64,000 nucleotides of DNA from Bacillota bacterium (GTDB lineage: Bacteria > Bacillota > Clostridia > Acetivibrionales > DSM-1351): positions 1 through 64,000 of the forward strand of contig JAEZKZ010000040.1 of assembly GCA_023415305.1 (NCBI GenBank), read 5' to 3'. Below are positions 53,401 through 62,838 of the stretch, piece by piece (position 1 is the stretch's first letter; the number at the start of each line of letters is the position of its first letter). Under the pieces are notes generated by a model. It had not been told where the DNA came from, did no database searches, and saw only the letters and a list, made by a program, of their open reading frames with translations. Made by a program: the position numbers and the translations under genes.

Positions 53401-55062
53401 ATGCAGGATAATATCTTTTTCCAAAAATACAAGTACATAAAATCACTGGGGAGCGGAGGCTGCGGCAAAGTATATCTGGCTGAAAATAAGGCACTGGGCA
53501 ACTATTGGGCCATAAAGGAGATACCAAAGGATAGGACAACCTCTGTAAGCGGCTACATTGAACCTGAAGTGTTAAAACGCTTGAACCATCCTGCGCTGCC
53601 CAGAATCTGCGATGTTTATGAGACAGAAGATAAAATCTATATAATTGAGGATTATATTGAAGGAATATGCCTAAAGCAAGAACTGGATCAAAAAGTAAGA
53701 TTTGAGGAGCATAAGGTAATTGAGTGGGGAATTCAGCTTTGCAGTGTACTTCGATATCTCCATGAGCAACAACCCGGTCCGATTATTTACGGAGATATGA
53801 AACCCCATAACATTATCCTGACAAAAGAGGGATTTATAAAGCTGATTGATTTTGGAGTATCTACTATTTTAAATAATTCGGTAAATTCAGACCTGAAAAC
53901 ATGTAGAGTAGATGAAAATATAAACCTTCCTGAAAAGACCGAAAACATATATAAAACAGTCTTTATCGGTACAAAGGGGTATTCGCCTCCGGAACAGTAC
54001 TCCGGTGCACTCATAAGTCCTGGCACAGATATTTATTCACTTGGAATCACTCTGATACAGCTTCTATCAGGAATAGACCCTATAAGCTTTCCTCATTCAT
54101 ATTATAGCGGGGATTACGAGGAATATATGTCACCGGGTTTGTACAAAATTCTGCAAAAGTGCATTGACATCAATCCAAAGCATAGGTATCAAGACGTAGC
54201 TCAGCTTATGAAGGAGTTAAGTGAAATAAGCTTACATCACTCTTATCTCCCTGATAAAGGGCCACGATCAGCACCCGTCGGAATAACCAGAATAATCGCT
54301 TTCTCAGGAATACGTGGAAGCGGGGTTTCAACCATCACTGTTGCAGTGGCCGAGCAAATTGCAAAGGAAGGAAAGACAGTTTGCATAGTAGACTTAAGCG
54401 ACTCCGGAACCTTGGAAGAAAGCCTTGGCTTAAAAAAAGGAAACATTTCGGGGAATCCGAAAAAAATTAACTCTCATCTCTACTATATAAACATTAATTA
54501 TTTACATAACCTTGACAAACAGACAATGTATCCTGATGATCATACCGATCATTTAATACTTCATAAACATTTCTCTCAGCTTCAGGATCAATTCTCTTAC
54601 ATCTTAGTTGATGCTGAACTGTCAAATCTTAAGCTAATTGAGCGCTTTATCAATCACATCTTCCTGATATGCGATATGAACCCGTATAGCATATCAATAC
54701 TCGGAGACAGGCTGAAGGGAGGAATTTTGACAGCTGCATATGTCTCCGGGATATCCTTCATTATCAACAAATTCTATAAAGGGGAATTAAGCTCACACAA
54801 TTTACTTCATGGTATTTTGCTTAACGGTGAAAATGAAGAGTATTTGGCTGAACTTATTCCTTTATCCAAACTTTATGAGGTACCGTATGATCAAAGGATA
54901 TATATAAGATGGATGTACAGCGGCTTTGGTGAACCACTAAAATTAGGGAGTAAGCTGTCTGAAAGGTTTGAAACAGCTGTTTCAAATATTTCAACAGCGA
55001 TAGTGAAGACTCCCGAACCAAAGCCGCGGGTACGGTTCTGGCAATTGATATCGGGCCTTTAG
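53401..55062 (+). CDS. Ser/Thr kinase fused to TadZ-like ATPase
   Basis: A 553-residue fusion. Residues 1 to about 275 form a Hanks-type kinase: glycine loop GSGGCGKVYLAE, AIKEI lysine, YGDMKPHNIIL catalytic loop, IDFGVS and the APE-like SPPEQYSG. From about 295 a MinD/TadZ-like domain follows with a deviant Walker A GIRGSGVST and VCIVDLSDSGTLEE. TadZ proteins place the Tad machine in the cell. The fusion suggests phosphorylation control of pilus assembly; that is inference. GGAGGATTC precedes the ATG. It heads the tad locus. Confidence 0.85.
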   Translation: MQDNIFFQKYKYIKSLGSGGCGKVYLAENKALGNYWAIKEIPKDRTTSVSGYIEPEVLKRLNHPALPRICDVYETEDKIYIIEDYIEGICLKQELDQKVRFEEHKVIEWGIQLCSVLRYLHEQQPGPIIYGDMKPHNIILTKEGFIKLIDFGVSTILNNSVNSDLKTCRVDENINLPEKTENIYKTVFIGTKGYSPPEQYSGALISPGTDIYSLGITLIQLLSGIDPISFPHSYYSGDYEEYMSPGLYKILQKCIDINPKHRYQDVAQLMKELSEISLHHSYLPDKGPRSAPVGITRIIAFSGIRGSGVSTITVAVAEQIAKEGKTVCIVDLSDSGTLEESLGLKKGNISGNPKKINSHLYYININYLHNLDKQTMYPDDHTDHLILHKHFSQLQDQFSYILVDAELSNLKLIERFINHIFLICDMNPYSISILGDRLKGGILTAAYVSGISFIINKFYKGELSSHNLLHGILLNGENEEYLAELIPLSKLYEVPYDQRIYIRWMYSGFGEPLKLGSKLSERFETAVSNISTAIVKTPEPKPRVRFWQLISGL

Positions 55063-55147
55063 AGGTTCCAGTTCTTTATATAATATTACAAGAGAACGTT
55101 GATATTCTTCTGAATCTAACACAATATAAGCAATTTTGGAGGGAAAA

Positions 55148-55786
55148 TTGAGCAAAAGAATAGTTATAAAAACAACTCTGATATGTGTTGGAATATTCTT
55201 AATTCTTAACGTAGCTTTGCTGGCATATATCTTTAAAAAATATCCAATTGATATGGAGAAGTATGTTCCTGCTGTTATTGCAGTAACGGACATTAAACCT
55301 GGAACTATAATAGAACGCAAGCATGTAAAAACAAAATTGATTCAGCAGTCGGCTTTAAATGAGTCTATGGAGACTGACGTAAACAGTGTTATAGGTAAAA
55401 AGGCGATACAAGAGATAGCAAAGCAGGATTACTTCAGAAACAATAATTTGATACATAAAAGCCTGTGGTTTAAGCCTGATGAAAGAATTATCGTACTTCC
55501 CGTAAGCATAGAGGAAAGGCTGGCAAATCTAATCAAGGGGGGCTCCTATATTGATATCCTGTTAAGAAGTGAGACCACCTCGACGATTGAAACTGTACTG
55601 AAGAAGGTAGAAGTTGCAGAAATGCTGGATGAAAACGGAAATCCAATAGACAGTATGACCGGGATAAATTCCAAAACAGCTTATATGAAGCTGGTACTGG
55701 ATGAGGAACAAAGACAGCGTGTATATACTTCTATGGTAAAAGGAAAATTTATTTACGAATTATATTGTGATGAAACTAAGAACTAG
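55148..55786 (+). CDS. CpaB/RcpC-like SAF protein
   Basis: A 212-residue protein with an N-terminal membrane helix (about 6-28) and a SAF-like beta-clip region (VPAVIAVTDIKPGTIIERKHV, then VIGKKAIQEIAKQDYF), followed by VLPVSIEERLANLIKGGSYIDIL. CpaB/RcpC proteins help align Tad pili at the envelope. TTG 55148 is preferred over TTG 55136 since GGAGGGA lies between them. Next gene follows at 55914. Confidence 0.8.
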   Translation: MSKRIVIKTTLICVGIFLILNVALLAYIFKKYPIDMEKYVPAVIAVTDIKPGTIIERKHVKTKLIQQSALNESMETDVNSVIGKKAIQEIAKQDYFRNNNLIHKSLWFKPDERIIVLPVSIEERLANLIKGGSYIDILLRSETTSTIETVLKKVEVAEMLDENGNPIDSMTGINSKTAYMKLVLDEEQRQRVYTSMVKGKFIYELYCDETKN

Positions 55787-55913
55787 TATTAATAATTTAA
55801 CCTCTGTTCGCCTTACAGCGATTTGGGGAAATAGTTTCATAAACATTTTATGGCGGCTATGCGGTTCAAAGCCACTTAAGTGTCAAAGCCACATGTGGCT
55901 CATGGAGGTTATT

Positions 55914-56744
55914 ATGGGGAAAATACTCGCGGTGTGGTCGGATTCCAGAAAATCCGGCAAATCTATTATTACATATATGCTTGCAAACCGAATGGTCCAC
56001 AACAGGAATCTAAAAGTTCTGGTATGCTGTCTCAACTTCAAACACAGCTCATTATCAAGACTATTTGGAATTGAAGCATCTGCTACAGGACTGGAAGACT
56101 TAATAAATTATAAATTTTACGAGGATATCGAGGAAGACATACTAAAAAGTTTAATACCAAGGTGCGGGGACATTTACTTTCTTGGAAGCAATAAAATGAC
56201 AAATGGTTATGCTTTGAGAAATATGGAAAAATATGCAGAATTATTCGCAGAATTAAAAAATTTTTTTGATTTGATCATTGTTGATACTTCGTCAGAAAAT
56301 GAAAATGTTCTTACGAAAATGGTGCTTCATCAGGCTGAAATGATTTTAAAGTTATATTGTCAGGATATCGAAAACCTTATAGCTGTAAGAACCGTTAAAG
56401 AGGAGGACATTCCGTATAATCAGGAAAACGTGTATTTAATTTCAAAATACCGAAACATTTATCCAAAGAAATCGGACCTTAAGCATACATTTAGGAATTG
56501 CAAATTATTTATCTTTGACTATTGCGAAACTCTTCAGGAAATGAAAAACCGGGACAGTCTTTATCTGTATCTGCAAAGGGAAACAGCCTGTAACAAATCT
56601 ATTGGGAAATTGTCGGATTACTTGCTTAAGTCACTGGGTTTATCAGAAGAGACTGATATTGTTATAAGAAGTGTCGGCAGAAGCAGAGGCCTTGAACAGT
56701 TTTTTAGAAGAGTTGGGAACACAGTAATAGGTAAGCACATTTGA
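55914..56744 (+). CDS. TadZ-like P-loop ATPase
   Basis: A 276-residue protein with a MinD/TadZ-like ATPase fold. It opens ILAVWSDSRKSGKSIITYML with a deviant Walker A (SRKSGKS), then LKVLVCCLNFKHSSLSRLFG and a Walker B-like FFDLIIVDTSSENE. It is probably the true TadZ of the locus, separate from the kinase-linked one. ATG 55914 has GGAGG upstream. A 12-base palindrome GCCACATGTGGC (55889-55900) lies before it. Confidence 0.75.
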   Translation: MGKILAVWSDSRKSGKSIITYMLANRMVHNRNLKVLVCCLNFKHSSLSRLFGIEASATGLEDLINYKFYEDIEEDILKSLIPRCGDIYFLGSNKMTNGYALRNMEKYAELFAELKNFFDLIIVDTSSENENVLTKMVLHQAEMILKLYCQDIENLIAVRTVKEEDIPYNQENVYLISKYRNIYPKKSDLKHTFRNCKLFIFDYCETLQEMKNRDSLYLYLQRETACNKSIGKLSDYLLKSLGLSEETDIVIRSVGRSRGLEQFFRRVGNTVIGKHI

Positions 56745-56825
56745 TTAAAAGTGAGGAAATTTAGTACAGCTATTTATTCAACCCCTTTATACATTGTTAG
56801 AATTTACAGGTGAAAGGAGATAAAA

Positions 56826-58361
56826 ATGAGAATACTTCAGAAAGTTTGTTTAAAGGAACTGATGGGTTATATAGAAGAGGAATTGAGAATAAACGGATTT
56901 AACGGTATAAAAGAGGTACATGAAGGGGTGGTAGGATATATGGACGAAGTCCGGCAAACCCAAAAGCATCTCGCGGTAGATGGCAGCATACAGGCCAGAG
57001 AATTTATACAAAACAGTATCTACTTTATATTGATTGAAAAAGCAGACCTGGTAAATACAGAAAATATAGACCAAATAATTCAAGAATATCACATAAACTA
57101 TTATCAGAATATTTACATAGGTAAGGACGAAAATAGAGCTGTGAAGGTCATCGATAGTGAAATAAGCCGTTACTTGGATAAATACTCCATAAGCCCATTC
57201 GGCGATTTTGATATAAAGCTTCAAAAGCTGACCCAGATTATATATCAGGAAGTGTATGGGTATGGTATATTGGATGAACTTATATTTGATCCAATGTTAA
57301 ATGAAATAGCATGTACTCGGAGAGATTATATATGGCTTCAATACAATGGAATAAAGAGACATATCCCCAATCCTGACTTTATATTCAAAAATGAGGAGAG
57401 CTATAGGAAGGTGATTGAAAATCGCCTAACCTCCACTGCAAAAGAGGAAATAAACGCCGGGTATCCGCTGGTGAATGCCATACTTAAAAACGGGGCCAGG
57501 GTAACAGCTCTGCGACCTCCGCTGTCGAAATATTATGTTGTGAACGTCAGGCTATTTGCATCGAAAGCTCAGCTGGTAAAGTACCGGAGTAAATTTGTTG
57601 AGGACCGTATAGCAAGGATAATAGAACTCCTGGCAGGAAAAGGCAGACGGAATGTCGCAATTATTGGAGAACAAGGCTCGGGAAAAACAACAGCTGCTGA
57701 CGAATTAATTATAAGACAGCTGGATCCCGACATAAGTATAGGTCTCGCTGAGAATATCCACGAACTGAATATTTCAACCAACTATCCTGAAAAAAACATA
57801 GTGGAATTGCAGTATACAAGGGATTTTAAACCCTCTGATATAACAGAAATTTTCTTTAGACTTAACAGGGATATTGTTATTTACGGAGAAGTAAGAAACT
57901 CCTATGAGGCCTTTGAAATGATAAAAGCCATGCTCAGGCAAGCCAGAGGAAGCCTTTTTACTTTTCACTCTTCAAGCACAAGGCGAATGATTCATGACCT
58001 TAGACAGCTATTAATGCAGACCGGTTACTATACCGACTATAGAGAAGCCCAATTTGATGTGGCAGATGCCGTTGATCTTGTAGTACATATTAAGCTTGAC
58101 CGTCTAACCGGACAAAGATACGTGTATAAAGTGGCAGAAGTTATTGCAGATGAAGAGAGCATGTCTTTTCAAATAAATGATCTATTTGTCTTCGACAAGG
58201 AGAAGGAGACATATTGGGTCAATAAGGAAGGTTTATCCAGAGAACAGCTTATGTCCTGTATGGAATATGAAATGTCCGGTCCAGAAGTAGAGGAACTTAA
58301 CAGGCTATTCCATATGGAGTTCGAAAGACCCTCTGAAAAGGAGGATACATGTCAGACTTAA
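56826..58361 (+). CDS. tadA: TadA/CpaF secretion ATPase
   Basis: The assembly ATPase of the Tad/Flp pilus. The 511-residue protein has the CpaF layout: N-terminal helical part, then DPMLNEIACTRRDYIWLQYN, Walker A IGEQGSGKTTA (about 280-290), VELQYTRDF and the Walker B/Asp box NRDIVIYGEVRNSYEAFEM and His box FTFHSSSTRRMIHDL. GGTGAAAGGAG precedes the ATG. Its end overlaps tadB by 13 bases. Confidence 0.92.
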   Translation: MRILQKVCLKELMGYIEEELRINGFNGIKEVHEGVVGYMDEVRQTQKHLAVDGSIQAREFIQNSIYFILIEKADLVNTENIDQIIQEYHINYYQNIYIGKDENRAVKVIDSEISRYLDKYSISPFGDFDIKLQKLTQIIYQEVYGYGILDELIFDPMLNEIACTRRDYIWLQYNGIKRHIPNPDFIFKNEESYRKVIENRLTSTAKEEINAGYPLVNAILKNGARVTALRPPLSKYYVVNVRLFASKAQLVKYRSKFVEDRIARIIELLAGKGRRNVAIIGEQGSGKTTAADELIIRQLDPDISIGLAENIHELNISTNYPEKNIVELQYTRDFKPSDITEIFFRLNRDIVIYGEVRNSYEAFEMIKAMLRQARGSLFTFHSSSTRRMIHDLRQLLMQTGYYTDYREAQFDVADAVDLVVHIKLDRLTGQRYVYKVAEVIADEESMSFQINDLFVFDKEKETYWVNKEGLSREQLMSCMEYEMSGPEVEELNRLFHMEFERPSEKEDTCQT

Positions 58362-59329
58362 TTTATACATCCTTTGATATTCCTCTCCAGGGTTTTGAAT
58401 GGCTGGATATCCTTATTAAATACCGGTTATATATTGTGTTGATACTACTGGGGTTAATGTTAATATTTACAGGAATGTATATTTCGGTGTATAAAAAATC
58501 AGTGATGATTAACTATAAGAAGCTCAAGTCTATCAGAACCGGTAAGCTCATTAATGTACTCAGAATATTGATAAGCAGGCTGCCACTTAAAATTCTTTAT
58601 AGTAAACTGGATAAATCCCTATCCTGCTTCATGTTCAAGGAAACGGTTCAACAAAAAATGGTGATAATTCTTACTTTTCTACTACCTGTGTTGGGATTAC
58701 TTATGTATATTCCACTGAATTCAATAATGAACCTCTGGTATACAAAGGCAGCAACTTTCCTCCTTTGCATGATGGTTCCATATTATATATTTACTTTAGC
58801 GGCTGACTATATGAAATATAGCCTCAGATTAAAAATTCCTGTTTTGATTGACAGCTTTAGAAGCTCCTTCATGCTCCACTATAGAATAAAGCCTGCATTA
58901 TTGGATTGCAGCAAAAATTTGGACAGATCAATGGGCAGAATTATTTCAAGGGCCTCCGATTGCAGTGATTTGAATGAAAGCCTTATCAGAATCAGAGATA
59001 GAATAAATGATACCTGGTTCAATATTTTTGTGCTGTTGCTCGTAAATTATCGGGAGAACGGTGGAGAACTAATGGCTCAGCTTTATAAGCTGAATAGGAC
59101 CATTACCAGATATAATAACATTGAGAAAAAGAAAAACAAAAGGCTCATATGGTATGAGGTTTTTACTGTAGCGGTAAGTATCTTGAGCCTCCCAGCTGTT
59201 TTGATTATTAATAAACTGATATTAGGGGTAAATGCAGGAGGGTTCTACGACGCAACGGCTTCTTTTGCTAAACTGGCGGTATTCTCATTAGGCGCGTTGC
59301 TGATTGTAAGAATACTCAGAAGAATATAA
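58349..59329 (+). CDS. tadB: TadB-like membrane protein
   Basis: A 326-residue polytopic protein of the type II secretion F family, TadB branch. Hydrophobic segments lie at about 26-48, 103-125, 130-150, 270-290 and 305-322, with a cytoplasmic loop between. It forms the inner-membrane platform with TadC. Its start overlaps the tadA end, and AAAGGAGG stands before ATG 58349. Confidence 0.82.
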   Translation: MSDLIYTSFDIPLQGFEWLDILIKYRLYIVLILLGLMLIFTGMYISVYKKSVMINYKKLKSIRTGKLINVLRILISRLPLKILYSKLDKSLSCFMFKETVQQKMVIILTFLLPVLGLLMYIPLNSIMNLWYTKAATFLLCMMVPYYIFTLAADYMKYSLRLKIPVLIDSFRSSFMLHYRIKPALLDCSKNLDRSMGRIISRASDCSDLNESLIRIRDRINDTWFNIFVLLLVNYRENGGELMAQLYKLNRTITRYNNIEKKKNKRLIWYEVFTVAVSILSLPAVLIINKLILGVNAGGFYDATASFAKLAVFSLGALLIVRILRRI

Positions 59330-59342
59330 GGGAGGAAAAACC

Positions 59343-60482
59343 ATGTTCAAACTAATAATGTTTTTTCTTTCTCTAATAGGAATAATATTGATTGTATCCG
59401 GGGTATCAGTCAAGGTTGTTAAATCATCATTACCTAATCAAAAAACGAGATATAATAAGAATACTTTTCCAGGTTTACTCGAAAGAGTTACGGAATTTAA
59501 AATAATTGCTGTTCCACTCGATTTTATTTCAAAAGATAAGAAATCATGGGCAAATAAATATTTATGTAAACTACTCGAGCTTAGTGAAGCAGGTTTAAGC
59601 CTCAAGCAAGCATACTTTTTGAAATTCCTGTGTCTAATCACATGTACAGGTTTCCTGCTGGCTGTTTCATATAGTAATATGTTCTATCAAACTAAAATTT
59701 TAATTGAATCCACTGATTCAGAAAGTAACATGACGGAGGCCTTTAAATCATCCATCACGTCTAAGTATAAACTGTATAATCAAATTCATAAAAAAATTGA
59801 TATTGATTTATTATCCTTAAAAAAATACGAAGATCAATATGCTATGGTGGAAGAGGCAGTAACCGAATGTCTTTCGGTATCCGATAAAAAAATCATAGAA
59901 GAAAAGACGGAATGGTTTATGGATACATGGGATAAAGCCCGGCGAATCAAGTCTGTTCAAAGGGAATATCTTTTATTTGTTTTAGTTTTCTTTTTTATTC
60001 CCGACGTTTACTTCGTTCTCAGTTGGCTTATTAAAGGTTCTGTATACAAAAGAGAAATTATTAAACTGGAGTATGTTTTTGAACTGCTTGCAGGAGTAGA
60101 CGGTATAAAAACGCCGGACATTATAAATCAGCTGGAGAAATCCTCGAGAATATACTCAAAGTTCTTTCTGGAGTTTTCCCATTTATTTAAATATGATAAA
60201 AACAGAGCCTTCAAATTCCTTAAAAGCAGGAATATTAAAAGTCTTGCTAAAATGTCCAATATCCTGGAAATATATAGTCTGACCAGTAAGGAAATCGCGA
60301 TGCAGGTACTGGAAAGAGAGGTAATAGAAAGAGATGAAGCAATAATGATGACTGCTGATGAAACTGTAGATTTTATAGATCTAGTTGCATTTTTAAGTAT
60401 TGTACCTCTGGTTTATGAGCTTGCCAGGTTAATGCTCAATCCTATGCTGGACATGGTATATAAAGCGTTTGAATATATTTGA
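59343..60482 (+). CDS. tadC: TadC-like membrane protein
   Basis: A 379-residue membrane protein with helices at about 3-22, 98-118, 215-232 and 335-355 and a T2SSF-like part in the second half. By position after tadB it is TadC, the second platform protein. Sequence similarity to TadC is limited. GGGAGGAAAAACC precedes the ATG. Confidence 0.75.
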   Translation: MFKLIMFFLSLIGIILIVSGVSVKVVKSSLPNQKTRYNKNTFPGLLERVTEFKIIAVPLDFISKDKKSWANKYLCKLLELSEAGLSLKQAYFLKFLCLITCTGFLLAVSYSNMFYQTKILIESTDSESNMTEAFKSSITSKYKLYNQIHKKIDIDLLSLKKYEDQYAMVEEAVTECLSVSDKKIIEEKTEWFMDTWDKARRIKSVQREYLLFVLVFFFIPDVYFVLSWLIKGSVYKREIIKLEYVFELLAGVDGIKTPDIINQLEKSSRIYSKFFLEFSHLFKYDKNRAFKFLKSRNIKSLAKMSNILEIYSLTSKEIAMQVLEREVIERDEAIMMTADETVDFIDLVAFLSIVPLVYELARLMLNPMLDMVYKAFEYI

Positions 60483-60526
60483 ACAGTAGTGTAGTATGGA
60501 AAAATTTATTGTCAGGAGGTATAGGG

Positions 60527-60685
60527 ATGAAGCAAATTATTTTATCTATTGCAATGTTAGCCATTGCTTTAGCTCTCGTTATAGGAGTCATAGTACCTTT
60601 CTGCGAGCATGGAGCTGAGCAGGGGGATAAGGCGAGTGAACAGGGAAGGACTGTTCAGACAAGACTAATAAATATATTGGAATAA
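60527..60685 (+). CDS. Mini membrane protein 1 of Tad locus
   Basis: A 52-residue protein with a single N-terminal membrane helix (about 4-24, IILSIAMLAIALALVIGVIV) followed by a soluble PFCEHGAEQG segment. It is a paralogue of the next two small genes. There is no prepilin cleavage motif (G/E5) in front of the helix, so it is not a classical Flp pilin. ATG 60527 has GGAGG 10 bases before it. Confidence 0.75.
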   Translation: MKQIILSIAMLAIALALVIGVIVPFCEHGAEQGDKASEQGRTVQTRLINILE

Positions 60686-60708
60686 AATTAATTACAGGAG
60701 GTAAGTGT

Positions 60709-60888
60709 ATGAAAAAAATTATTTTATCTGTAGCTATGTTTGCTATAGCGATGGCTCTTTTAGTGGCAGTCATAATTCCCTTGGCCGAACATGGAAAGGA
60801 AAACGGCCAAAAGGTGGAGACACAGATTGACACGGTTGATGCGAAAATAAATACTATTTCAAGTACAATAACCAGGTCTTCCAATTAA
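60709..60888 (+). CDS. Mini membrane protein 2 of Tad locus
   Basis: A 59-residue paralogue of the previous product (IILSVAMFAIAMALLVAVII, then PLAEHGKENGQ). CAGGAGGTAAGTGT precedes the ATG. The C-terminal part is polar and helical (QKVETQIDTVDAKINTI). Too short for usual gene finders. Confidence 0.75.
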   Translation: MKKIILSVAMFAIAMALLVAVIIPLAEHGKENGQKVETQIDTVDAKINTISSTITRSSN

Positions 60889-60953
60889 AAAATAAGGCAG
60901 AATACATATAATAAAGTCAACATCTGTTATTTTTAATGTTTACGGAGGCTCAA

Positions 60954-61100
60954 ATGAAAAACATATTAATTGCAATAATAATGTTTGCATTATGTGTTGC
61001 CCTAATAATAGGTACTATTATTCCAGTTTCAGAAGTTGTTTCCGATACCGGTGAAGAGGTTTATTCTACGGTAAAAGAATTAAGTAAAAATATAAAGTAA
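60954..61100 (+). CDS. Mini membrane protein 3 of Tad locus
   Basis: A 48-residue protein with the same layout (ILIAIIMFALCVALIIGTII, then PVSEVVSDTGEE). CGGAGG precedes the ATG. It ends with a lysine-rich helix (KELSKNIK). Together with the two upstream it forms a three-gene array whose products could build a short filament or membrane scaffold. Confidence 0.7.
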   Translation: MKNILIAIIMFALCVALIIGTIIPVSEVVSDTGEEVYSTVKELSKNIK

Positions 61101-61137
61101 ATATATTCTATGGTATTAAATCTGGAGGTATGGCATA

Positions 61138-61581
61138 GTGAGTAAAATATATGCTTTCATTATCATTATCCCCGTGATAGCTATTCTTTTGTTTAAAACA
61201 ATTGCCTTTTACGAATTTGATACAAAACAAAGGTATATAAAGAATACTATCGATTCAGCATCTCATAAGGTTATGATAACTGGAGTTCTAACAGCCGGGG
61301 ATAAGGAGGAAATGCTTAAGAAGTTAAACAGGTTCGGAGATTTTGGTGAGGATAGTATTATACTTGAGTCAGGATCTGTTAACGCAGACGGTGAGATATA
61401 CGGAATGAGTCGGTATACTACCGGGGACATTCTTGATAGAGGAGAGATTTTCAGCATTTTTGTACTGTCAGGAAATAAAAGCTTGCTGTCAGGGGTAGAG
61501 GGAGATTCGGATGAAGATAATAAGCTTTGCTATAAAGCAAAGGCGGTTTGTAGAGTTGAAAAGAAACAGGATAGGGAATAA
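61138..61581 (+). CDS. DUF4320-like pseudopilin-type protein
   Basis: A 147-residue protein with an N-terminal membrane helix (IYAFIIIIPVIAILLFKTIA) and a soluble part, reminiscent of DUF4320-type proteins in clostridial Tad or conjugation loci. It starts with GTG 61138, 9 bases after GGAGG. It may be a minor pilin-like subunit. Family call uncertain. Confidence 0.65.
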   Translation: MSKIYAFIIIIPVIAILLFKTIAFYEFDTKQRYIKNTIDSASHKVMITGVLTAGDKEEMLKKLNRFGDFGEDSIILESGSVNADGEIYGMSRYTTGDILDRGEIFSIFVLSGNKSLLSGVEGDSDEDNKLCYKAKAVCRVEKKQDRE

Positions 61582-61594
61582 AGAAGTTACTTTA

Positions 61595-62260
61595 ATGCTT
61601 AAAAGTTTGCTTCTGGATGAATTTGGAGGAGGTCTCGGCATATTATTCATAGGAATATCAATTATTGTATTGGTGTTGATTATATTTCTTAATGTTGCTG
61701 ATTACTCCATATACACCTATAAGCGTAACGAAATTACCAAGGCCATGGATTATGCTGTAACAGCAGCAGTCCAGCAATTAAAAACAAGTGAGAGTCTGGT
61801 AGGACTCTCGGCAGGCTTTTCTGACGATTCAGGGAAGAAATTACTTGAAAATGTTGAAATCAATATAGATAAAGCCAGTATAACTTTTACTGACATATTA
61901 AGTAGAAACAACAATATTCCAGTGTTTTATGTAAACGATAAGTTATTGCTGTGTTCTACCTACTCAGAAAAGGGCAGGGTTAAGTATACCATAAAAGTTA
62001 CCGGGAGGCCCCTTGAGCACGGAGAAACAGGTGGGCCACAAGATATGGAAGCTATAATAAATGACGCTCTGGAAGCTTTCTGGACTGATAGCCATAAGAC
62101 ATCAATACATGTTAACGGTAATCCATATACAAACATGTTTGAAAAAGGCACGTATCTGTTTGCAGTTTTAAAGGATGTTGAGATAACAGGGATTTTCTCC
62201 AAAAGAAAAATAAGTCTTTCCAGCTTTGCAGGAGCAAAACTTGAAAGATTCGTAGACTAA
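61595..62260 (+). CDS. TadE/F-like pseudopilin protein
   Basis: A 221-residue protein with an N-terminal membrane helix (about 13-38, GGGLGILFIGISIIVLVLII) after LLLDEFGG, a TadE-like arrangement, then DYAVTAAVQQL with the alanine-rich helix typical of pseudopilins. ATG 61595 is chosen as the first sensible start after the upstream stop; its ribosome site is weak. The stop overlaps that of the convergent MarR gene by three bases. Confidence 0.7.
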   Translation: MLKSLLLDEFGGGLGILFIGISIIVLVLIIFLNVADYSIYTYKRNEITKAMDYAVTAAVQQLKTSESLVGLSAGFSDDSGKKLLENVEINIDKASITFTDILSRNNNIPVFYVNDKLLLCSTYSEKGRVKYTIKVTGRPLEHGETGGPQDMEAIINDALEAFWTDSHKTSIHVNGNPYTNMFEKGTYLFAVLKDVEITGIFSKRKISLSSFAGAKLERFVD

Positions 62261-62682
62261 ATCTGTTTAAGAATTTTGTGAAGCGTCTGGTGTAAAAACA
62301 GGGCTTCATCACGGGATAAAGATATACATTGACCTATTTGTGCAGGAACTACAGAAGCCTTATCTTTGAGCTTGAGGCCTTTTTCCGTTAAATTAATGCA
62401 AACATTTCTTTCATCATCGGAGCTTCTGACTCGTTTTATGAGGTTCTGCCCCTCCATCTTTTTCAGAAGAGGAGTAAGAGTGCCGGAATCCAGATAAAGC
62501 TTCTCTCCCAAGGCCTTAACAGTTAATTTATCCTCATCCCACAGTGCCAGCAACGTTATATATTGGGTATATGTTATTCCCAGGGGATCTAAAAACGGTT
62601 TGTATTTTCTGATAATTTCCTTTGAACAGGCATAAAGAGGAAAACATATCTGATTTTCCAATTTTAACATATTGTAATCCAT
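62257..62682 (-). CDS. OhrR-like MarR-family regulator
   Basis: A 141-residue winged-helix repressor like OhrR, which senses organic peroxide through an N-terminal cysteine. Cys13 in NQICFPLYACSK corresponds to B. subtilis OhrR Cys15. A winged-helix part with KLTVKALGEKLYLDSGTLTPLLKKMEGQNLIKRVRSSDDERN follows. ATG 62682 has GGAGGTT before it; the in-frame ATG at 62727 does not. No ohr gene is adjacent in the window. Confidence 0.88.
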   Translation of the reverse strand: MDYNMLKLENQICFPLYACSKEIIRKYKPFLDPLGITYTQYITLLALWDEDKLTVKALGEKLYLDSGTLTPLLKKMEGQNLIKRVRSSDDERNVCINLTEKGLKLKDKASVVPAQIGQCISLSRDEALFLHQTLHKILKQI

Positions 62683-62838
62683 ATAACCTCCCTTGGAGTG
62701 AATCTCAGACGGTCTATAAAGTATCACTGAAGAAGAAAATCGGCATTAGACCGGACTTGGTAATAAACCGGTTGCATTGCATATTATCTAAAAACAATTT
62801 ATCATACATGTTGAGCCACCATGAACATCAACAAAGGA

